From Eleusine coracana subsp. coracana (taxonomy: Eukaryota > Streptophyta > Magnoliopsida > Poales > Poaceae): DNA of 64,000 bases. The position numbers were made by a program, and so were the translations under genes. The stretch lies in the NCBI GenBank assembly GCA_032690845.1, contig CM064430.1, positions 53,727,882 through 53,791,881 of the forward strand, given 5' to 3'. The notes under the pieces were generated by a model. That model saw nothing but the letters and a program-made list of their open reading frames with translations. It was not told where the DNA came from and did no database searches. Below, one piece after another: positions 23,331 to 35,756 of this stretch (positions are counted from its first letter, which is position 1; the number at the start of each line of letters is the position of its first letter).

Positions 23331-24577
23331 TGATTGGCTAGTTAGAACCTGAAGAACCACCACCGCCGTCGGGTTCGGGGTACTCCAAAGTCGTCCCACG
23401 CGCCACTCATCGCACGCGCTGCCTCCGCACTAGCTCTGCCTTTATCCCGTGTCGGTTTCCCTGGCCTTCGCCAGTCATCAGTAGTTCAGTACCACCCCGC
23501 ACGCCACACGCGCAGCACCTAAGGCGCGACCGACCGTCGCGTGACGGACTGAGTACCACAACACGTCTTTGGAGCACGCGCGAGCACGAGGCCCCCGGCG
23601 TGCTGCAAAGCGTCCGTCTCCCACGCCACGCCATGCCGCGGCTTCGCTGCGAAAACCTGCCGAATGCCGCGCCGCATTCCGGGACGCCGGCAAGAAAATA
23701 AAACAAGGCAAACCGAGGGCGTCGGTCGGCTCTGCCCCAGTTGGCTTTGCGTACGCACGCCCATCCAGCCCAGCATGAGGCAGCCGCCACCAAACCAAAC
23801 CCAGTCCATTCCCTCGCCCATGCGGTATGCGAAACTCCAAACAAGAAGCCGTCCGTCCCGTGAGAAGAGACGAGACGAACGACACGGGACGACGAGGTCG
23901 CGGTCGCGGTACGGGGGCGGGTCGCGCGCGGTGGCAGCCTGGCAGCATCGTCGGCTTGCGTCCCCCGTTTCGTTAACCCTGGCATGGCATGGCGCCGAAC
24001 AGCGAACAAGGAACAAACGGAAAGCGATTCCTTGCTTGCCCCTGCCTGCTAGTAGAAGTAGTAGTACTACTCATGACCCGTTGGCCGGCCGGCAACAAAA
24101 GTGAAAAATAAAAACTGGTGGCCGTGCCGTTCAGCGTTCATTGAAGCCACTGGCACTCCCACTCCGCACCGACTGACACTGACAGCCACGCGCTGAGCTC
24201 CGCTGGCCCCGCGTGTCATTCGGATACTTGCGCAACAAAAGGAGTACTACTAGATGGGAGCGGCAGGCATGGCGCTCGGCGTATCCACCTGTCCGTCAAC
24301 CCGGGATACAAAAGCGGGGTACAAAGATCCACGCCGCACTCGCACGCACCTTATTCCGTTCCGTGGAGTCGGAGAGCCTGGACTGCGCGCGCGCGGTGTG
24401 CAGAGAGGAGGGGCACGGGCATTTGTACAACGCAGCAGCATCGGCAAAGCGTAGACGTGTAGACATCAGTACAGCGCTCAACCACCCGGCCACCCCACAC
24501 AACTTCCCCCCTCATCATCATCACCATCACTCGCTCCCCTCCCTCCCTCCCTCCCTCGCCAGCCAGCCAACCCCGCC

Positions 24578-26703
24578 ATGGTCTCGCTCGCCGGCTCCCA
24601 GATCCCCTCGCCCCCGCCGGGCCAGAGCCCCTGCGCGTCCGCGCGGCCGCTCCGTCGCCCGGGCCACTCCATGCGCACCATTCGCTCCGCGCTGCTGCAG
24701 CCGGACTCCGCCCCGGCCTCCCCCACCGCCTCCGCCTCCGCCGCCGCCGCGCCCCGCACACCCGGAGGAGGAGGATGCGCGGACGACGACTCCGACATCG
24801 AGAACCTCACCGACTCCGTCATCGACTTCCACCTCAGCGAGCTGGCCGCCACCGCGGGCCCCGCGCACCCGGCCGCCGTCGCCAAGTCGTCCTCCGCCAT
24901 CAACGCGGCCGCCACGGAGCTGCTCGACCTGTCGCGGGACTTCTCCGACTACTGCTCCAGCTTCAACTCCGACATCTCCGGGGAGCTCGAGCGCCTCGCC
25001 GCGGCGGCGGCGCCGCCGCCCAGATCCGACGCGCCGGTCCCCGTCGCCGTGGATCTGGACGAGCTCGAGTCCATGGACCTGTCCCCCGACGCGGCGCCGC
25101 TGGACCGCGTGGAGCCCTTCGTCCTGGCCTGCGTGCGCGCGCTGGGCCCCGACGCGTCCCCCGACGCGCGCCGCGCCGCCGCAGCCAGGATACGCCTCCT
25201 CGCCAAGCACCGCTCCGACATCCGCGAGCTGATCGGCGCGTCGGGCGCCATCCCGGCGCTGGTCCCGCTGCTGCGGAGCACGGACCCCGCCGCGCAGGAG
25301 AGCGCCGTCACGGCCCTGCTCAACCTCTCGCTCGAGGAGCGGAACCGGTCGGCCATCACGGCGGCGGGCGCCGTCAAGCCGCTCGTGTACGCGCTGCGCA
25401 CGGGCACGGCCGCGGCAAAGCAGAACGCGGCGTGCGCGCTGCTCAGCCTGTCGGGCACCGAGGAGAGCCGCGCCACCATCGGCGCCTGCGGCGCCGTCCC
25501 GCCGCTCGTCGCGCTGCTCTCCGCGGGGTCCACGCGCGGGAAGAAGGACGCGCTCACCACGCTCTACCGCCTCTGCTCCGCGCGCCGGAACAAGGAGCGC
25601 GCCGTCAGCGCGGGCGCCGTCGCGCCGCTCGTGCACCTCATCGGGGAGCGCGGAAGCGGGACGTCCGAGAAGGCCATGGTGGTGCTGGGGAGCCTCGCGG
25701 GCATCGCGGAGGGCCGTGACGCGGTGGTCGAGGCTGGTGGGATCGCTGCGTTGGTCGAGGCCATCGAGGACGGGCCCTCCAGGGAGAAGGAGTTCGCCGT
25801 GGTGGCGCTGCTGCAGCTGTGCTCCGACTGCCCGCGCAACCGCGCGCTTCTTGTACGAGAGGGCGCCATCCCACCGCTTGTGGCTCTATCACAAACCGGC
25901 TCTGCCCGTGCCAAGCACAAGGTATCACAAACCATTTCACTCCATTTTTCCTTGCTTAACTTCAGTTATAGGTTGGAGTATACACTAATTCTATGTTGTA
26001 ATAGAATGTGACCCGCCAAATTTTATTTGAGTAAGTAACAATGGGTGATTATGGTAAATGACATTGAAGTGGTTTGAACATTTAACGGGTCTGAAGCAAG
26101 TCCCCTTGTTAGTCTGTTTACCACTGATTGTACAGTAGTATGCAACCAATTCATCAGTTGAAGACTTGAGCGTTTTGATTGAAGTTTGATTGACAAGAAG
26201 TACTGAAAAGTACATTAAACTTTGAAAGAGGAAAATGCACTGTACATGTACTGGTGGTTTAGGTAGATTTTAGTGGATTTGTGCTTTTATTTCAATATCA
26301 GTTGTTGACCCAGATTCGTTTCACATTATGGAGATACGCCACTCGTTTAGTTTTCACATTTCTCTAGTACAGTCCACGATCTGCTAAATCTTCAGAGGAC
26401 AAGAGAATGCATGCTGTCTTCTGCAAGTCAACTGCTGTTCTTTCGCTCCTACCTTGGCACTTCCTACTTCGAGGAAACAACGTATCTGGGAATTTGCAAA
26501 TACTCCAAATAGTCTGTGGAAGCCCTAGCTTGGAGCAGCTTACCATGCATGTCTTTATGATGTTAAATCTTAAAAATGCTTCCAAATTGTGGAATCTAAT
26601 GTTTTTATATGATTTGCAGGCTGAGACTTTACTTGGTTACTTGCGCGAGCAGCGGCAGGGCTGTGGAGCTGGATCAGTTTCAGCTACTAGATTGGCTAGG
26701 TAA
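24578..26703 (+). CDS. Armadillo-repeat protein related to U-box ARM proteins, lacking a U-box
   Basis: Two exons, 24578-25921 and 26620-26703, join in phase 0 across a 698-bp intron to give 475 aa. Residues 1-185 are Ser/Pro/Ala-rich and acidic with no U-box. The helix-rich segment IENLTDSVIDFHLSELAA and a Ser-rich stretch DFSDYCSSFNSD precede the repeats. From about 200 to the end run at least six ARM repeats, recognisable by GAIPALVPLL, GAVKPLVYAL, GAVPPLVALL, GAVAPLVHLI, GGIAALVEAI and GAIPPLVALS at about 41-residue spacing, with ALLNLS/ALLSLS helices between. This matches the plant PUB4-like ARM proteins that have lost the U-box, so it probably serves as a protein-interaction scaffold rather than an E3 ligase. 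The short last exon completes the final repeat (AETLLGYLRE). The exons are very GC-rich, which creates long spurious ORFs on the opposite strand. The leader is CT-rich. Confidence 0.9.
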
Positions 26704-29472
26704 AGCAGAAACTATGTGGTTGAAGCATTCTTCGCTTGTCTTTGATCTCGTTTACTCCATTCTCTGATGGAGTCTTTAGAATGGAGCAGCTCTGTGAGGA
26801 GATGTGACGCGATGATCATCTGTAGATAAACAGCTGGTTTTGGTTTGATTATGTGAATATGAATGCGGCTTCTGATTGATGGCTGGCTGGTTGGTTGGTA
26901 AGTTTGCACTGACATCAGGAGGAACCTGGATTTCAGGAGAGATGTTAGCAGAGATTTGGATGGTATTTCAAATCTGTGGTGTTGAATTGTAGCTGTGTAC
27001 AGTATTTTAGGGTGGTAAGTGGCAGTGCCCTTGCTTGGCTTGGTCAGGTTTATAGGAGAATGTTGGATCACCGACCATGTCTGTTTTTACTTGAGGTTTG
27101 GAGTCCAATTCCCCTGATCCTCCTTTATTTAGTGTGACTTGTTTTTGCAAGCATTTCGTGCTCTTTTTTTGTTCTGAATGGCTTCGTTACAGCTGAATCT
27201 GTGGTGTTCTGCGAGTTCAACATCACAATTTTCATGTTAAATGTCAAGACATAAATTGGACTGCTGTCGTGGATTGTCAGGCGTATGGTTCCCCCGTAAA
27301 CTCTAATATATTGGACTGAAGTAAAACCTCTAACCGTATATCTCAAATGTTACAAGTTTATATTGACAGGATGTCAATATCACCGACGGAAGATTCTGAA
27401 GTTTTCAGCCGACCATTTGGCTTGGCTTAGCTGTCACGAACGGTGACTCTTCTTTAATCACTGCACACGATTTGTTGTCTACATTATTGGTTCTAGTCAC
27501 TGTCAGACATGCAACACATGGGCCAAAAATCTGTAAATCTTGGTCCAATCTCATTTCTGGATCTTCAGCTGAAATAGTTGCGACAAGAGAGGCATCACCT
27601 CCAGTTTGGATAATCTGAGGTCACTATCTTGTGTAGCTGGCTGATACAATAGCCAAACCAAGGACTCGTGTCCCGGTGACCTGCTCTTGATGGATGATTG
27701 ACACAGTTTAGGAGAGAAATTTGGTCCATCGTCATGCATCTCGTTATTGTACCGTCAGAATATGACCTGTCTGACGAAAACAGGATAACAAATTATTTGG
27801 AGGCTGATCGGTGGACGCAATCCCGCTGCGTCGCTGGTTCCCCAACTCTCAACAGCTGACCAAGACGTCCCTGTTGTTTGGTCCCAGAGCTAGTGCAGGC
27901 CAGGGATGTGATCGATGACGTTGATTTGATCCGTTTCACCATTCATTTCCAATGCTAATGTGCAGAGTTTTGACCAACTGGAGTGAGACCGTAGCGCTAA
28001 CTGTTTCCTACTAGAAGAGAAGTTTTCGTCTGATCTGGTCCTGTTTCTTTTCTGTAGCATCAATTATCAAGGCAGGCTTTCAAACATTCAGCAATGTCTG
28101 AATAAGTATCTTGTGCTGCTCGTCTGGGAAGCCTACAGTAGAATGAAAACAAGAGGCGCCAACAAACTCCGTCAGAAACCAAACAACTGCGTCTACTTCA
28201 TGCTTGCAGCACCAATGCAACGCGCAAACTTCAATCTGTTATTTTTAGAAAACGAAATGGACGGTCAGCCTATAGAAAAATTTCAACGGGTTTCAAGTTG
28301 GAGGATTACAAACAGAGGTCATATACTACACACAAGAAGCCAGACTTGAGAGGGTCAGGCCATTAGCTCAACCAAGAAGCCAAGTTTGGCTCTATCTCTG
28401 TAGTTGATCTGTATCTTTTTTTCAAAAAAAAAAAGATATTGTAGCCTGTATCCTGAATGTGAACAGCTTGCAACAGCCAGTCTTCAAATACTATCAGCAA
28501 TATCTTGACAAGTATAATGTATAATGCTCCACTCGTGCACGTACCAGGAAGAAACAAGAAGATCTGTCCGTCAGAAACAAGCAACTGACCTAAAACTCGG
28601 CGCGATCGTATCCATACTCTGTATCAGGCTACCAGATGGTCAGCGCATAGAAACCCTCAACAATCTCTTCTGGCTCCAAGTTGGAGGCCTTTATTCTATA
28701 GTACCGCCGACGACGGCCATCAAAGGACACGCTCCACACCGCAGACTGCCGGATATAAACTAAACAGCTGATGTTGCTTGGCGACCTTTAACCTATTTGT
28801 ACTTGTACGTGTGACCTGTAAATCGATGGACAGCCTGCACTCTGCTTTTTTTCCCTGCTGATGAGTCCACGTGACCCTCCCCTTTGTTGGTTCGTTCGTG
28901 TTACAGTACAGACTGTGCAGCACTCTCGTACTACGTGAGACGCCGACGCGGCAAAGACCGGTCACCGTACCACCAAAGAACAAAAAAGGGGCTCTTGGAA
29001 ACAATATCCTGCCCTGAAGAAACACCTTCCTTTTCTGAACTGTGTGAAAGTCTCGGCAGCCATCGCCGTCGACCAAGAATTCAGAACTCAGAAGCGGACG
29101 TGCCGGCGTTTTCTGTTCCGAAAACGGGCGGTTGTTTCAGCGACGCGGACGCCCATGCTAGGTGCTGCCCCGTAACGGCACGGTCATGTGCGAAGCCAAG
29201 AGACGCGGCCGTGTTGGGCCATCTCCGCGCCGTGCCTTGCGGAGCGCTGCTAGAGTGAGGGAGAGGGACCATGCTCCGTTACGGGACCCTGTCATAACCG
29301 AGGAAAGGAATGGGCAGAGGCGGCACGCATCGACCGCGGGTTCTCTGTGCACACGCAGATATGGTTCCGCCGAACTCTGCGTTTCTCCTGTGCTTCATCG
29401 CTCTGTGTCCCGCATATCTTCCAAGTTTTACATGGTTCCAAGCAACTGTTTAGCTCGAGCAATACATTTAGA

Positions 29473-29928
29473 GCTTCTTTGGAACGCAGGATATAAAAAA
29501 CACAAGAATAGAAAAAACATAGGAATAGAATAAAAATACACGTGTAAAATTGAGGATTGTAAAACATAGGAATTACACAAAACAAATCGTTTGGATAGAC
29601 CATAGGAAAAATTGTAAGGTTGAGAAGCATAGCAAAATTAATTAGAGCTATAAAAACATCATTATAAGCTTAATTGAGTAGAGCTAACGTTGGTAGGCAA
29701 GCTAACCAAGAGACACTGCCTCGATCCTATGTGAGCTGATAGAAAAATAAGGTCCCGAGTGGATGCTTTTTTTTCTATAAATTTCCTCCAAAATCGATCT
29801 CAAAGGAAATTTTCTTTCACTTTTCCTGTGAGCCAATCCTACGAAACAAATGAGACTACAGTGCCAAAATCCTTAGGAATCTGAATCCAATATTTTTCTT
29901 ATATTTTTCCTTCAATCCAAAGAAAGCC
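29473..29928. mobile_element. MITE
   Basis: GCTTCTTTGGAACGCAGG at the left is mirrored by the right end, whose reverse complement reads GGCTTTCTTTGGATTG. Inner arms TAGGAATTACACAAAACAAA and TCCTACGAAACAAATGAG are also related. The element is 456 bp and AT-rich, with no ORF of substance. Confidence 0.6.
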
Positions 29929-30584
29929 TTAGCGTGCAATAGACTAAGCGATTCCGTACATATACTAGGGGCCAAGCCAAGCGAGCCCCGCACCTTGTAC
30001 TGTCAGCATTTTGTTGGCATCCGACTCTGTCAAATCGTCGATGAAGACCTGCTCAAACCGAGGTGCATGGAGGCCCAATACTGGCCTACCCATCCCACAC
30101 GATAGCAAGTCCAATTATTCAGACGGATCCAATCTGGTTGTGTTGCATCGCCGATCTCGCGTCGTACGGGTACGCAGTATACGACGGGATAACCCTCCCC
30201 GGTTTCCCCATGTTCCGCGCCAGGACAAGAGAGATGTTACGTCGCCTTCACCTTACCGGCCTACCATGTCAGGTTATTAGCAGTCGCGGTCACGGCAGCA
30301 GTGTAAGCATAAGAACGGCGATATAGCACGAAAGGGATAAACCAGAATTAGAATATTCGCGAGCCGGGATAAGAGACTCTATCGAGTAGTGTTTTTAAAT
30401 TTCAATTTTTTGTTTTTTCAGAACTAGGTGTTTTTAAATTTCATAACTGGTTGACGTTTGACGATGACCTTCAAATATAATTGGGTGATCAACGAATCTT
30501 GTTGGACCGGGTCAAATTGTATTCGACTACATATATGTCTTTTGGAGAAGGAAGAAGTCCTTTCTCCTTCAAAAAAGAAGAAGA

Positions 30585-31470
30585 AGAAGGAGAAATCTAT
30601 TCCATCTCGTTGAATTATTACTGTTGTCTGTTTTATAACCTCCGATTATAAAATCAGATAGGATGACTTCTTTAACTCGTAATACTATTTGTTTTTCTTC
30701 TTGAGTGATTTGTTAGTTTTATTCTATATGACATAAGTGGACACATGCATCAAAAGATACATCATCTTTTTTTCCTCTCTTTTTTCTTCTCCATATGAGG
30801 CACTACTGACTCCACTGTCGGAATGAGTCTGTCGCCTTCGCTGCTCCTCTTTGACACCCCACCTGCCATGTCGACTACATCACAACTGTCGTCATCCTTC
30901 ACCATCCCACATGCTCCATCGCAACCCCCTCTCCACCCTACCCCTCCTCACACGCTCCCTCTCCAACCTCCACCTCCTCCTCGACCATAGGCTTCCTTCC
31001 ACCCATTTTTTTTCCTGCCTCCTTCCCAAAACCGTGTCCTCCTACTCATCTAGCTTGGGGGCGAGATGTGGACATCGACAGGGGGGTGCTGAAGGCTGGG
31101 AGTCACTCATCATTGCTGGAGCTAGAGGGGGGGCGAGGGGCAGGTGTCGAATAGCGTTAGCTCCACCTTCGCGCTCAACTCTCACGTGCTCAAGGTCATG
31201 TTGGGCATAGGCTATAACTGTCTCACGTTGCTCGAGGCCACTTACGATGTCAGCGAGAACATGGGACTGCTCCCGAGGGTGCTATGCAACTGGCTCCACC
31301 CCCGTTGTTGCTCCTCATCGACGGCGTCGCGTGTTTCCCTGAGTTCGACGTCGCCTGGCTCATCGTCTCCCGCGGGATTGAGAATTTAAGGAGTTGTCCT
31401 ATCCGACTTTATAATCAAAAGAAAGAAATGAGATAACCGTGATAGTTTAGAGAGTAAAATAGACTTCTTT
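30585..31470. mobile_element. Inverted-repeat element with GC-rich cargo, possibly Mutator-like
   Basis: Arms of about 80 bp match: the left contains TTATAAAATCAGATAGGATG (30647-30666) and the right is its near reverse complement CCTATCCGACTTTATAA (31397-31413). Outer parts pair too (AATCTATTCC with AAAATAGACT). Between them is a pyrimidine-rich then GC-rich stretch (30790-31385) containing protein-like frames such as DGVACFPEFDVAWLIVSRG near 31320-31376. No transposase is present. I could not define a target duplication, so Mutator membership rests on structure alone. Confidence 0.5.
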
Positions 31471-32518
31471 ATCATTGCCTCGAACAACAGTTGCTTTGTT
31501 TGTTCACTTTTTGTGATGCTGCCGAATAGACCGTTGATGGCAGATAGTAGGAGCTGGCGCTGGCCATCCGCGTATTTGACGTGCATGGATCTTGATGTTG
31601 ACTTATTTGTCACTGCTGCCATGATTGAGTGATGCTTACTTATGTGCATCTGAAACATCGAATCGAGACTTCATACAAAAATATCTATAATCAAGCCATG
31701 TATATTATCTGGATTCCGAAGAGAAAGAACGTTAGGCGACTCTTTAGCTGCTGGCTTCACGAGATGTAATCAGCGGGAGAACTAGTTCGGCGGCGTCTTC
31801 TAGCAAATTTGGCCTTGAAAATAAAAATAAAAATCCCATGTCGGCTATCAGGAATGTAATACTAGCACCTTTCGCTTTGACACAACTGCAACACCCACTG
31901 AATCTACAAATGAAGATACTCCTACTCACACTCAAGCGGCAATCAAGTACGCGTTGATGCCCACACCTCACTTTCTATTGGTCAATCGATTACATCCATG
32001 CATGTGCGACTTCAACATCATGATGAATGAATTTACATGTGCTACTACCAGCTTCAAAAGCCAGTCTTTGTGATTGTGCACATTCAGAGTCCCCACATCC
32101 TCACTAAAAGAGAGTTTACAGAGGTTTATTAGTTTTGCTGAACAGGGTTGCATCAGCTGGGGATCCGAATCGAAAGTTACTCGAGCGAGCGTGACACGGG
32201 CGCGTAACCTGCGTTACGCATCAGCGAGTCTTCCCGACGTCCATGTCTCTCGATGGACTCCTTTCATCAGCTATACTGAACATTCTTCGCGACCGGCAGA
32301 TGCTGACCGGTTGCAGAGACCGTTTCCGGGTTGGGAAGAAACGGTCTAAAAGCTGGGCTCTCATGGGCGCATTTCTTCCTCCCCAACCCACCCTGAACAG
32401 GCGGCGCCGGCGCGGAACCCGTGTCCACAGCATCTCGTGGAGGCGTCAACCGCACATGGTGGACTCGGGTCAGATTCCGTTTCAGCCGCCGACGCCGGGC
32501 TAGTTTACAAGACGACTC

Positions 32519-32524
<6 letters not shown>

Positions 32525-32555
<31 letters not shown>
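32525..32555. repeat. 31-base poly-G tract
   Basis: An uninterrupted run of 31 G lies about 1.9 kb upstream of the C2 coding start. It is capable of quadruplex formation on the plus strand. Its exact length is likely to be sequencing-sensitive. Confidence 0.9.
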
Positions 32556-32556
<1 letters not shown>

Positions 32557-33781
32557 AGGAACGGAAAAGGTTTTACTCGATGACGCAACTTTTTCTTCGG
32601 CATCGTTGCGCGCACGCGTGCCAGCCCGGCCATCCGCCGCTGCCCCGTGCAGGGCACCCACCGTGCCAGAGAGCGCACGCATTCGGTTCCCTCCTCCATC
32701 CTGCCCGTGCCGTGCGCGCGTGCGGCCCCGCGAGCTAGGCAGGGGCAGGGCACGCCGATGCGATCGGGAACTCGCTGGCTGATCCGCGAGCGATGATGAT
32801 GGTGCGGGCGCGGAAAAGGCGGCGAGATGATGCCCCGCTTTGAAAGCCCGGGCGCAAGCGTGCGAGCGCGGGCGGGACCCACACCCACACCCACACCACA
32901 CCACACCAGTAGTAGGCAGTAGTACACCACACAGAGACCACGCCACCGCGGCGCGGACGACAGCGACGCCGCCCGCCCACCCACCCCCACCAGCCCGCCC
33001 GCCCTCCTTCGATTCGAAGCCCCAGATCCCTTCTCTCCCCCACCACCGTCTGATTAAACAACGCGGCATGCCCATCAAAAGGACGCGCGCGGGCCCGCGG
33101 CGGCGCGGAGGTGGCGCGGCGCCATTGGCTGGCCCCGTCACGCGCTGCCGCCACAAGGCGCCAAGCCGCCGCCGACCCCGCCCGGCGGCAAGACACCCTT
33201 GACTTTTTCGGGCCTGTCACGAACCGACGGGAAAGAGAGAAAAAAAACAGCGCAAAGTGACCCACGGCCGGGGCCTGAGCTCACGCACATCCGCGGACTT
33301 TCTGCGACCCCTTTCGCGGCCTTTCCTACTCGTTCGTCCTCCCTCCCTCTGTATCTGTGCCGTGTGCGCTCCCTTGCGCCCGTTAACCCCCCATTTTGAA
33401 ACAAATTTTTACGAGTATGTACGTACAGTAGCCCTGACTGATTGCTTAGTGTGCGGCCGCGATACGATTACGGGCGGGGAGATGTATTGATTGTTTTTTC
33501 GCGCCTTTGAATATTATTAAGTCTACTGAGCGTGGAGGCAGTCGTACGCTAAACACTTACGGCCAGGCCAAACAAGGCAATAAAAGCAAGCTCAGTTAGG
33601 TAAAGGGTGTGGAAAGAGAAGGCAAAGCCAGCGGACCGAGGGAGAAAAAAAAAATCTGCTCCTAATCCCCTTGGGTGTGCGTGTTATATCCTCGAGCCCC
33701 CAGCCGGCCACGGCCCCTCCGCTTGATTCCAGTGGCTCAGCTTCGTCGCTCGTCCCTCTCCGGCAGCACGGACACACACAG

Positions 33782-34333
33782 GTAAGCGCGCGGACAGCAT
33801 CTCTCGCTCGAACCCTTCCAATTCCCTCCTCTCGTGCTCTCGTGCTCTGCGATGAGATCTCCCTGCTCGCCTTTTTTCATGTTCTGCTTTGCTTCGCTGG
33901 GATTTGAGCCTGCCGCTTTCCCTTTCTCGGGATGGAATGGAAACCTGTGCTAGTCAGTCACTTTTGTTTCTTCTCCTCCGGTGATAGGTAGAGCTCTGCT
34001 CCGCTGTGTTTGTTCTGCGAGTATTTTTAGTAGTGGTTGCGTGGTTGAATCGAGTTAGCAGCAGTAGGAGTGGTCGATCCGTCACTGGAACCTTGTGGAG
34101 CTGGTGTGTGCAGTTCCGGTTTGGCGCGGCCGCACTGCTGTAGCCTGTAGTAGTAAGCATAGCATATCTATCCTCTGCCGACAGTTCCGCTCCACCTAAT
34201 CCCGGATTTGGACTATGCAGCTGTCCCTCCTACCGGTTCTGAATTCTTGCAGTAGAATTACGCGACGTGTTCTTATTATATCGATGTATTTCGTGTGATT
34301 AGTATAATTAGTTTGTTTCTTCTCTGGTTGCAG
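33782..34333 (+). other. Intron in the 5' UTR of the C2 gene
   Basis: The donor ACACACAG|GTAAGCGC at 33782 and the acceptor CTCTGGTTGCAG ending at 34333 bracket 552 bp. They lie upstream of the start codon at 34389, between a CT-rich leader and the coding exon. This structure is inferred from splice consensus only. Confidence 0.65.
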
Positions 34334-34388
34334 TTGCGGAGTTGATTCAGGCTTGGGTTTGGAGTAGAGGCGTGTGCTAGTTGTTCTC

Positions 34389-35756
34389 ATGGAGCAGCCG
34401 CAGCCGCAGCAGCAGCAGAAGGGGGCGGTCTCTTCCCCCGCGGCGGCGGCGATGGCGAACGGGACTGGAGGCGGGGAGCTGATCGGGTACGTCGACGTGC
34501 ACGTGCAGAGCGCGCGCGACATCCAGAACATCTGCATCTACCACAAGCAGGACGTGTACGCGCGCGTCTCCCTCCCCGGCGACGGCGCGCCCGTGGCGTC
34601 CACGCAGGTGGTCAACGGCGGCGGGCGCAACCCGGTGTTCGACCAGTCCCTCCGCCTGGGCGTGCGCGCGGGCGACGTGGACGCCTCGCTGCGCTGCGAG
34701 GTGTGGATGCTCAGCCGCGTGAAGAACTACCTCCAGGACCAGCTCCTCGGGTTCGCGCTCGTGCCGCTCGCCGAGGTCGTCGCCGCCGACGGCGGCACGC
34801 TGGCCCGGGAGTTCCAGCTCACCACGAGCGACCTGTTCCAGACCCCATCCGGGTTCCTCCAGCTCGAGCTCTCCTACATCGGGGTGGTCCCCGAGGTGGT
34901 GCCCATCTCGCCCACGCCCAAACCTGCGCTCGCCGACCCGGAGGAGGCGGACCACGCGGACGGCGGCGGCGCGGGGAACGGGAACAAGGAGTACGAGAAG
35001 ATCGAGTTCCCCGACCTGAATCTGGTCGAGGAGAACCAGATCATGGTGTCCGAATACACCGGCCTGCCGTGCAAGGCCGTGGAGCCGCAGAGCGGCTCCG
35101 AGAGCCTGCTCACCTCCGAGGACGGGGAAGGGGCCGTCACCGTGATGAACCACGACGCCGGCGTGCGGTTCGTGGAGAGCCTGTCGTCCACGGAGAACAC
35201 CAGCACCGCCGACTCCGTGGGGGAGACGCAGGTCAGCAGCAGCGTGTCCACCACGGAGTCCCCCGCCGTGCCCGCGGTCCCGGCCACGCCGCAGTCCAAC
35301 TCGTCCGGGACGAACGCTCACTCCTCGGCTGGTGGGCACAAGGAGAAGGCGGCGGCGGCGGCGTCGGAAACCGCGGAAGCGGAGGTCGATTCGTCCCGCA
35401 CCGTGCAGGCGGTGAACTCGCCGGGGACCGTGTCGTCGGAGAACGCGGTGGACAGGCCGATGATCAGTGTGAACCTCGAGCAGGAGGTGGCGGTGGACGG
35501 GAACCAGATCATGGACATGTACATGAAGAGCATGCAGCAGTTCACGGAGTCGCTGGCCAAGATGAAGCTGCCCCTGGACGTGGACAACAACGGCAGCAGC
35601 AACAGCGACAAGACCGCCTCCGCCGCCGCCGTCTTCCCCGACGCGGACTCCAGCGGCGCCGACTCCAGCGCGGCGGTGAAGAAGCCGGCGGCCGGCGGCG
35701 GGCAGCAGGAGAAGCCGTCGCCCAAGGTGTTCTACGGCAGCCGGGCGTTCTTCTGA
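34389..35756 (+). CDS. C2-domain protein, plant-specific family
   Basis: A single coding exon gives 455 aa starting at the ATG of MEQPQPQQQQ; upstream in-frame codons in the leader are not ATG. The C2 domain spans about 32-165: LIGYVDVHVQSARDI opens it, and DVYARVSLPG, GGGRNPVFDQSL and LRCEVWMLSR form later strands. Acidic positions remain at the DVY and FDQ loops, but the second acidic loop is reduced to LQDQLLGF, so calcium binding may be partial or absent. Downstream is a conserved-looking FPDLNLVEENQIMVSEYTG block (208-226), with an EAR-like DLNL, then a long Ser/Thr/Ala-rich disordered tail. A short helix, DMYMKSMQQFTESLAKMKL, lies near 378-396, and the end reads KVFYGSRAFF. C2 domains bind phospholipids or proteins; the specific role of this family is not known to me. 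Base composition is strongly GC-rich throughout. Confidence 0.88.
   Translation: MEQPQPQQQQKGAVSSPAAAAMANGTGGGELIGYVDVHVQSARDIQNICIYHKQDVYARVSLPGDGAPVASTQVVNGGGRNPVFDQSLRLGVRAGDVDASLRCEVWMLSRVKNYLQDQLLGFALVPLAEVVAADGGTLAREFQLTTSDLFQTPSGFLQLELSYIGVVPEVVPISPTPKPALADPEEADHADGGGAGNGNKEYEKIEFPDLNLVEENQIMVSEYTGLPCKAVEPQSGSESLLTSEDGEGAVTVMNHDAGVRFVESLSSTENTSTADSVGETQVSSSVSTTESPAVPAVPATPQSNSSGTNAHSSAGGHKEKAAAAASETAEAEVDSSRTVQAVNSPGTVSSENAVDRPMISVNLEQEVAVDGNQIMDMYMKSMQQFTESLAKMKLPLDVDNNGSSNSDKTASAAAVFPDADSSGADSSAAVKKPAAGGGQQEKPSPKVFYGSRAFF

Larger units (their letters stand above)
19130..24577. other. Intergenic region between the RRM and armadillo genes
   Basis: It begins with the RRM 3' UTR. It then contains direct repeats (20042-20290), two tandem MITEs (20481-21288), a Mutator-like element (21610-22467), a further MITE (about 23018-23330) and, from 23350, the GC-rich upstream region of the armadillo gene. 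Long overlapping ORFs at 23407-24104 on both strands are composition artefacts. Confidence 0.5.
26704..33590. other. Intergenic region between the armadillo and C2 genes
   Basis: After the armadillo 3' UTR there is a diverged duplication (about 28050-28330 against 28440-28700), a MITE (29473-29928), an inverted-repeat element with GC-rich cargo (30585-31470), and a 31-base G tract (32525-32555). A GC-rich block (32580-33400) lies upstream of the C2 gene. No gene is supported; overlapping long ORFs at 32500-33265 are low-complexity. Confidence 0.5.

Noticed and set aside
23407..24104. Overlapping ORFs of 140-200 aa on both strands upstream of the armadillo gene
   Set aside because: They have no domain and overlap each other in several frames in a GC-rich upstream region, which is typical of stop-codon scarcity.
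32500..33265. Overlapping minus-strand ORFs of 160-218 aa
   Set aside because: They start inside the poly-G tract and GC-rich promoter island. Translations are Arg/Pro/Gly-rich with no recognisable motif or splice context.
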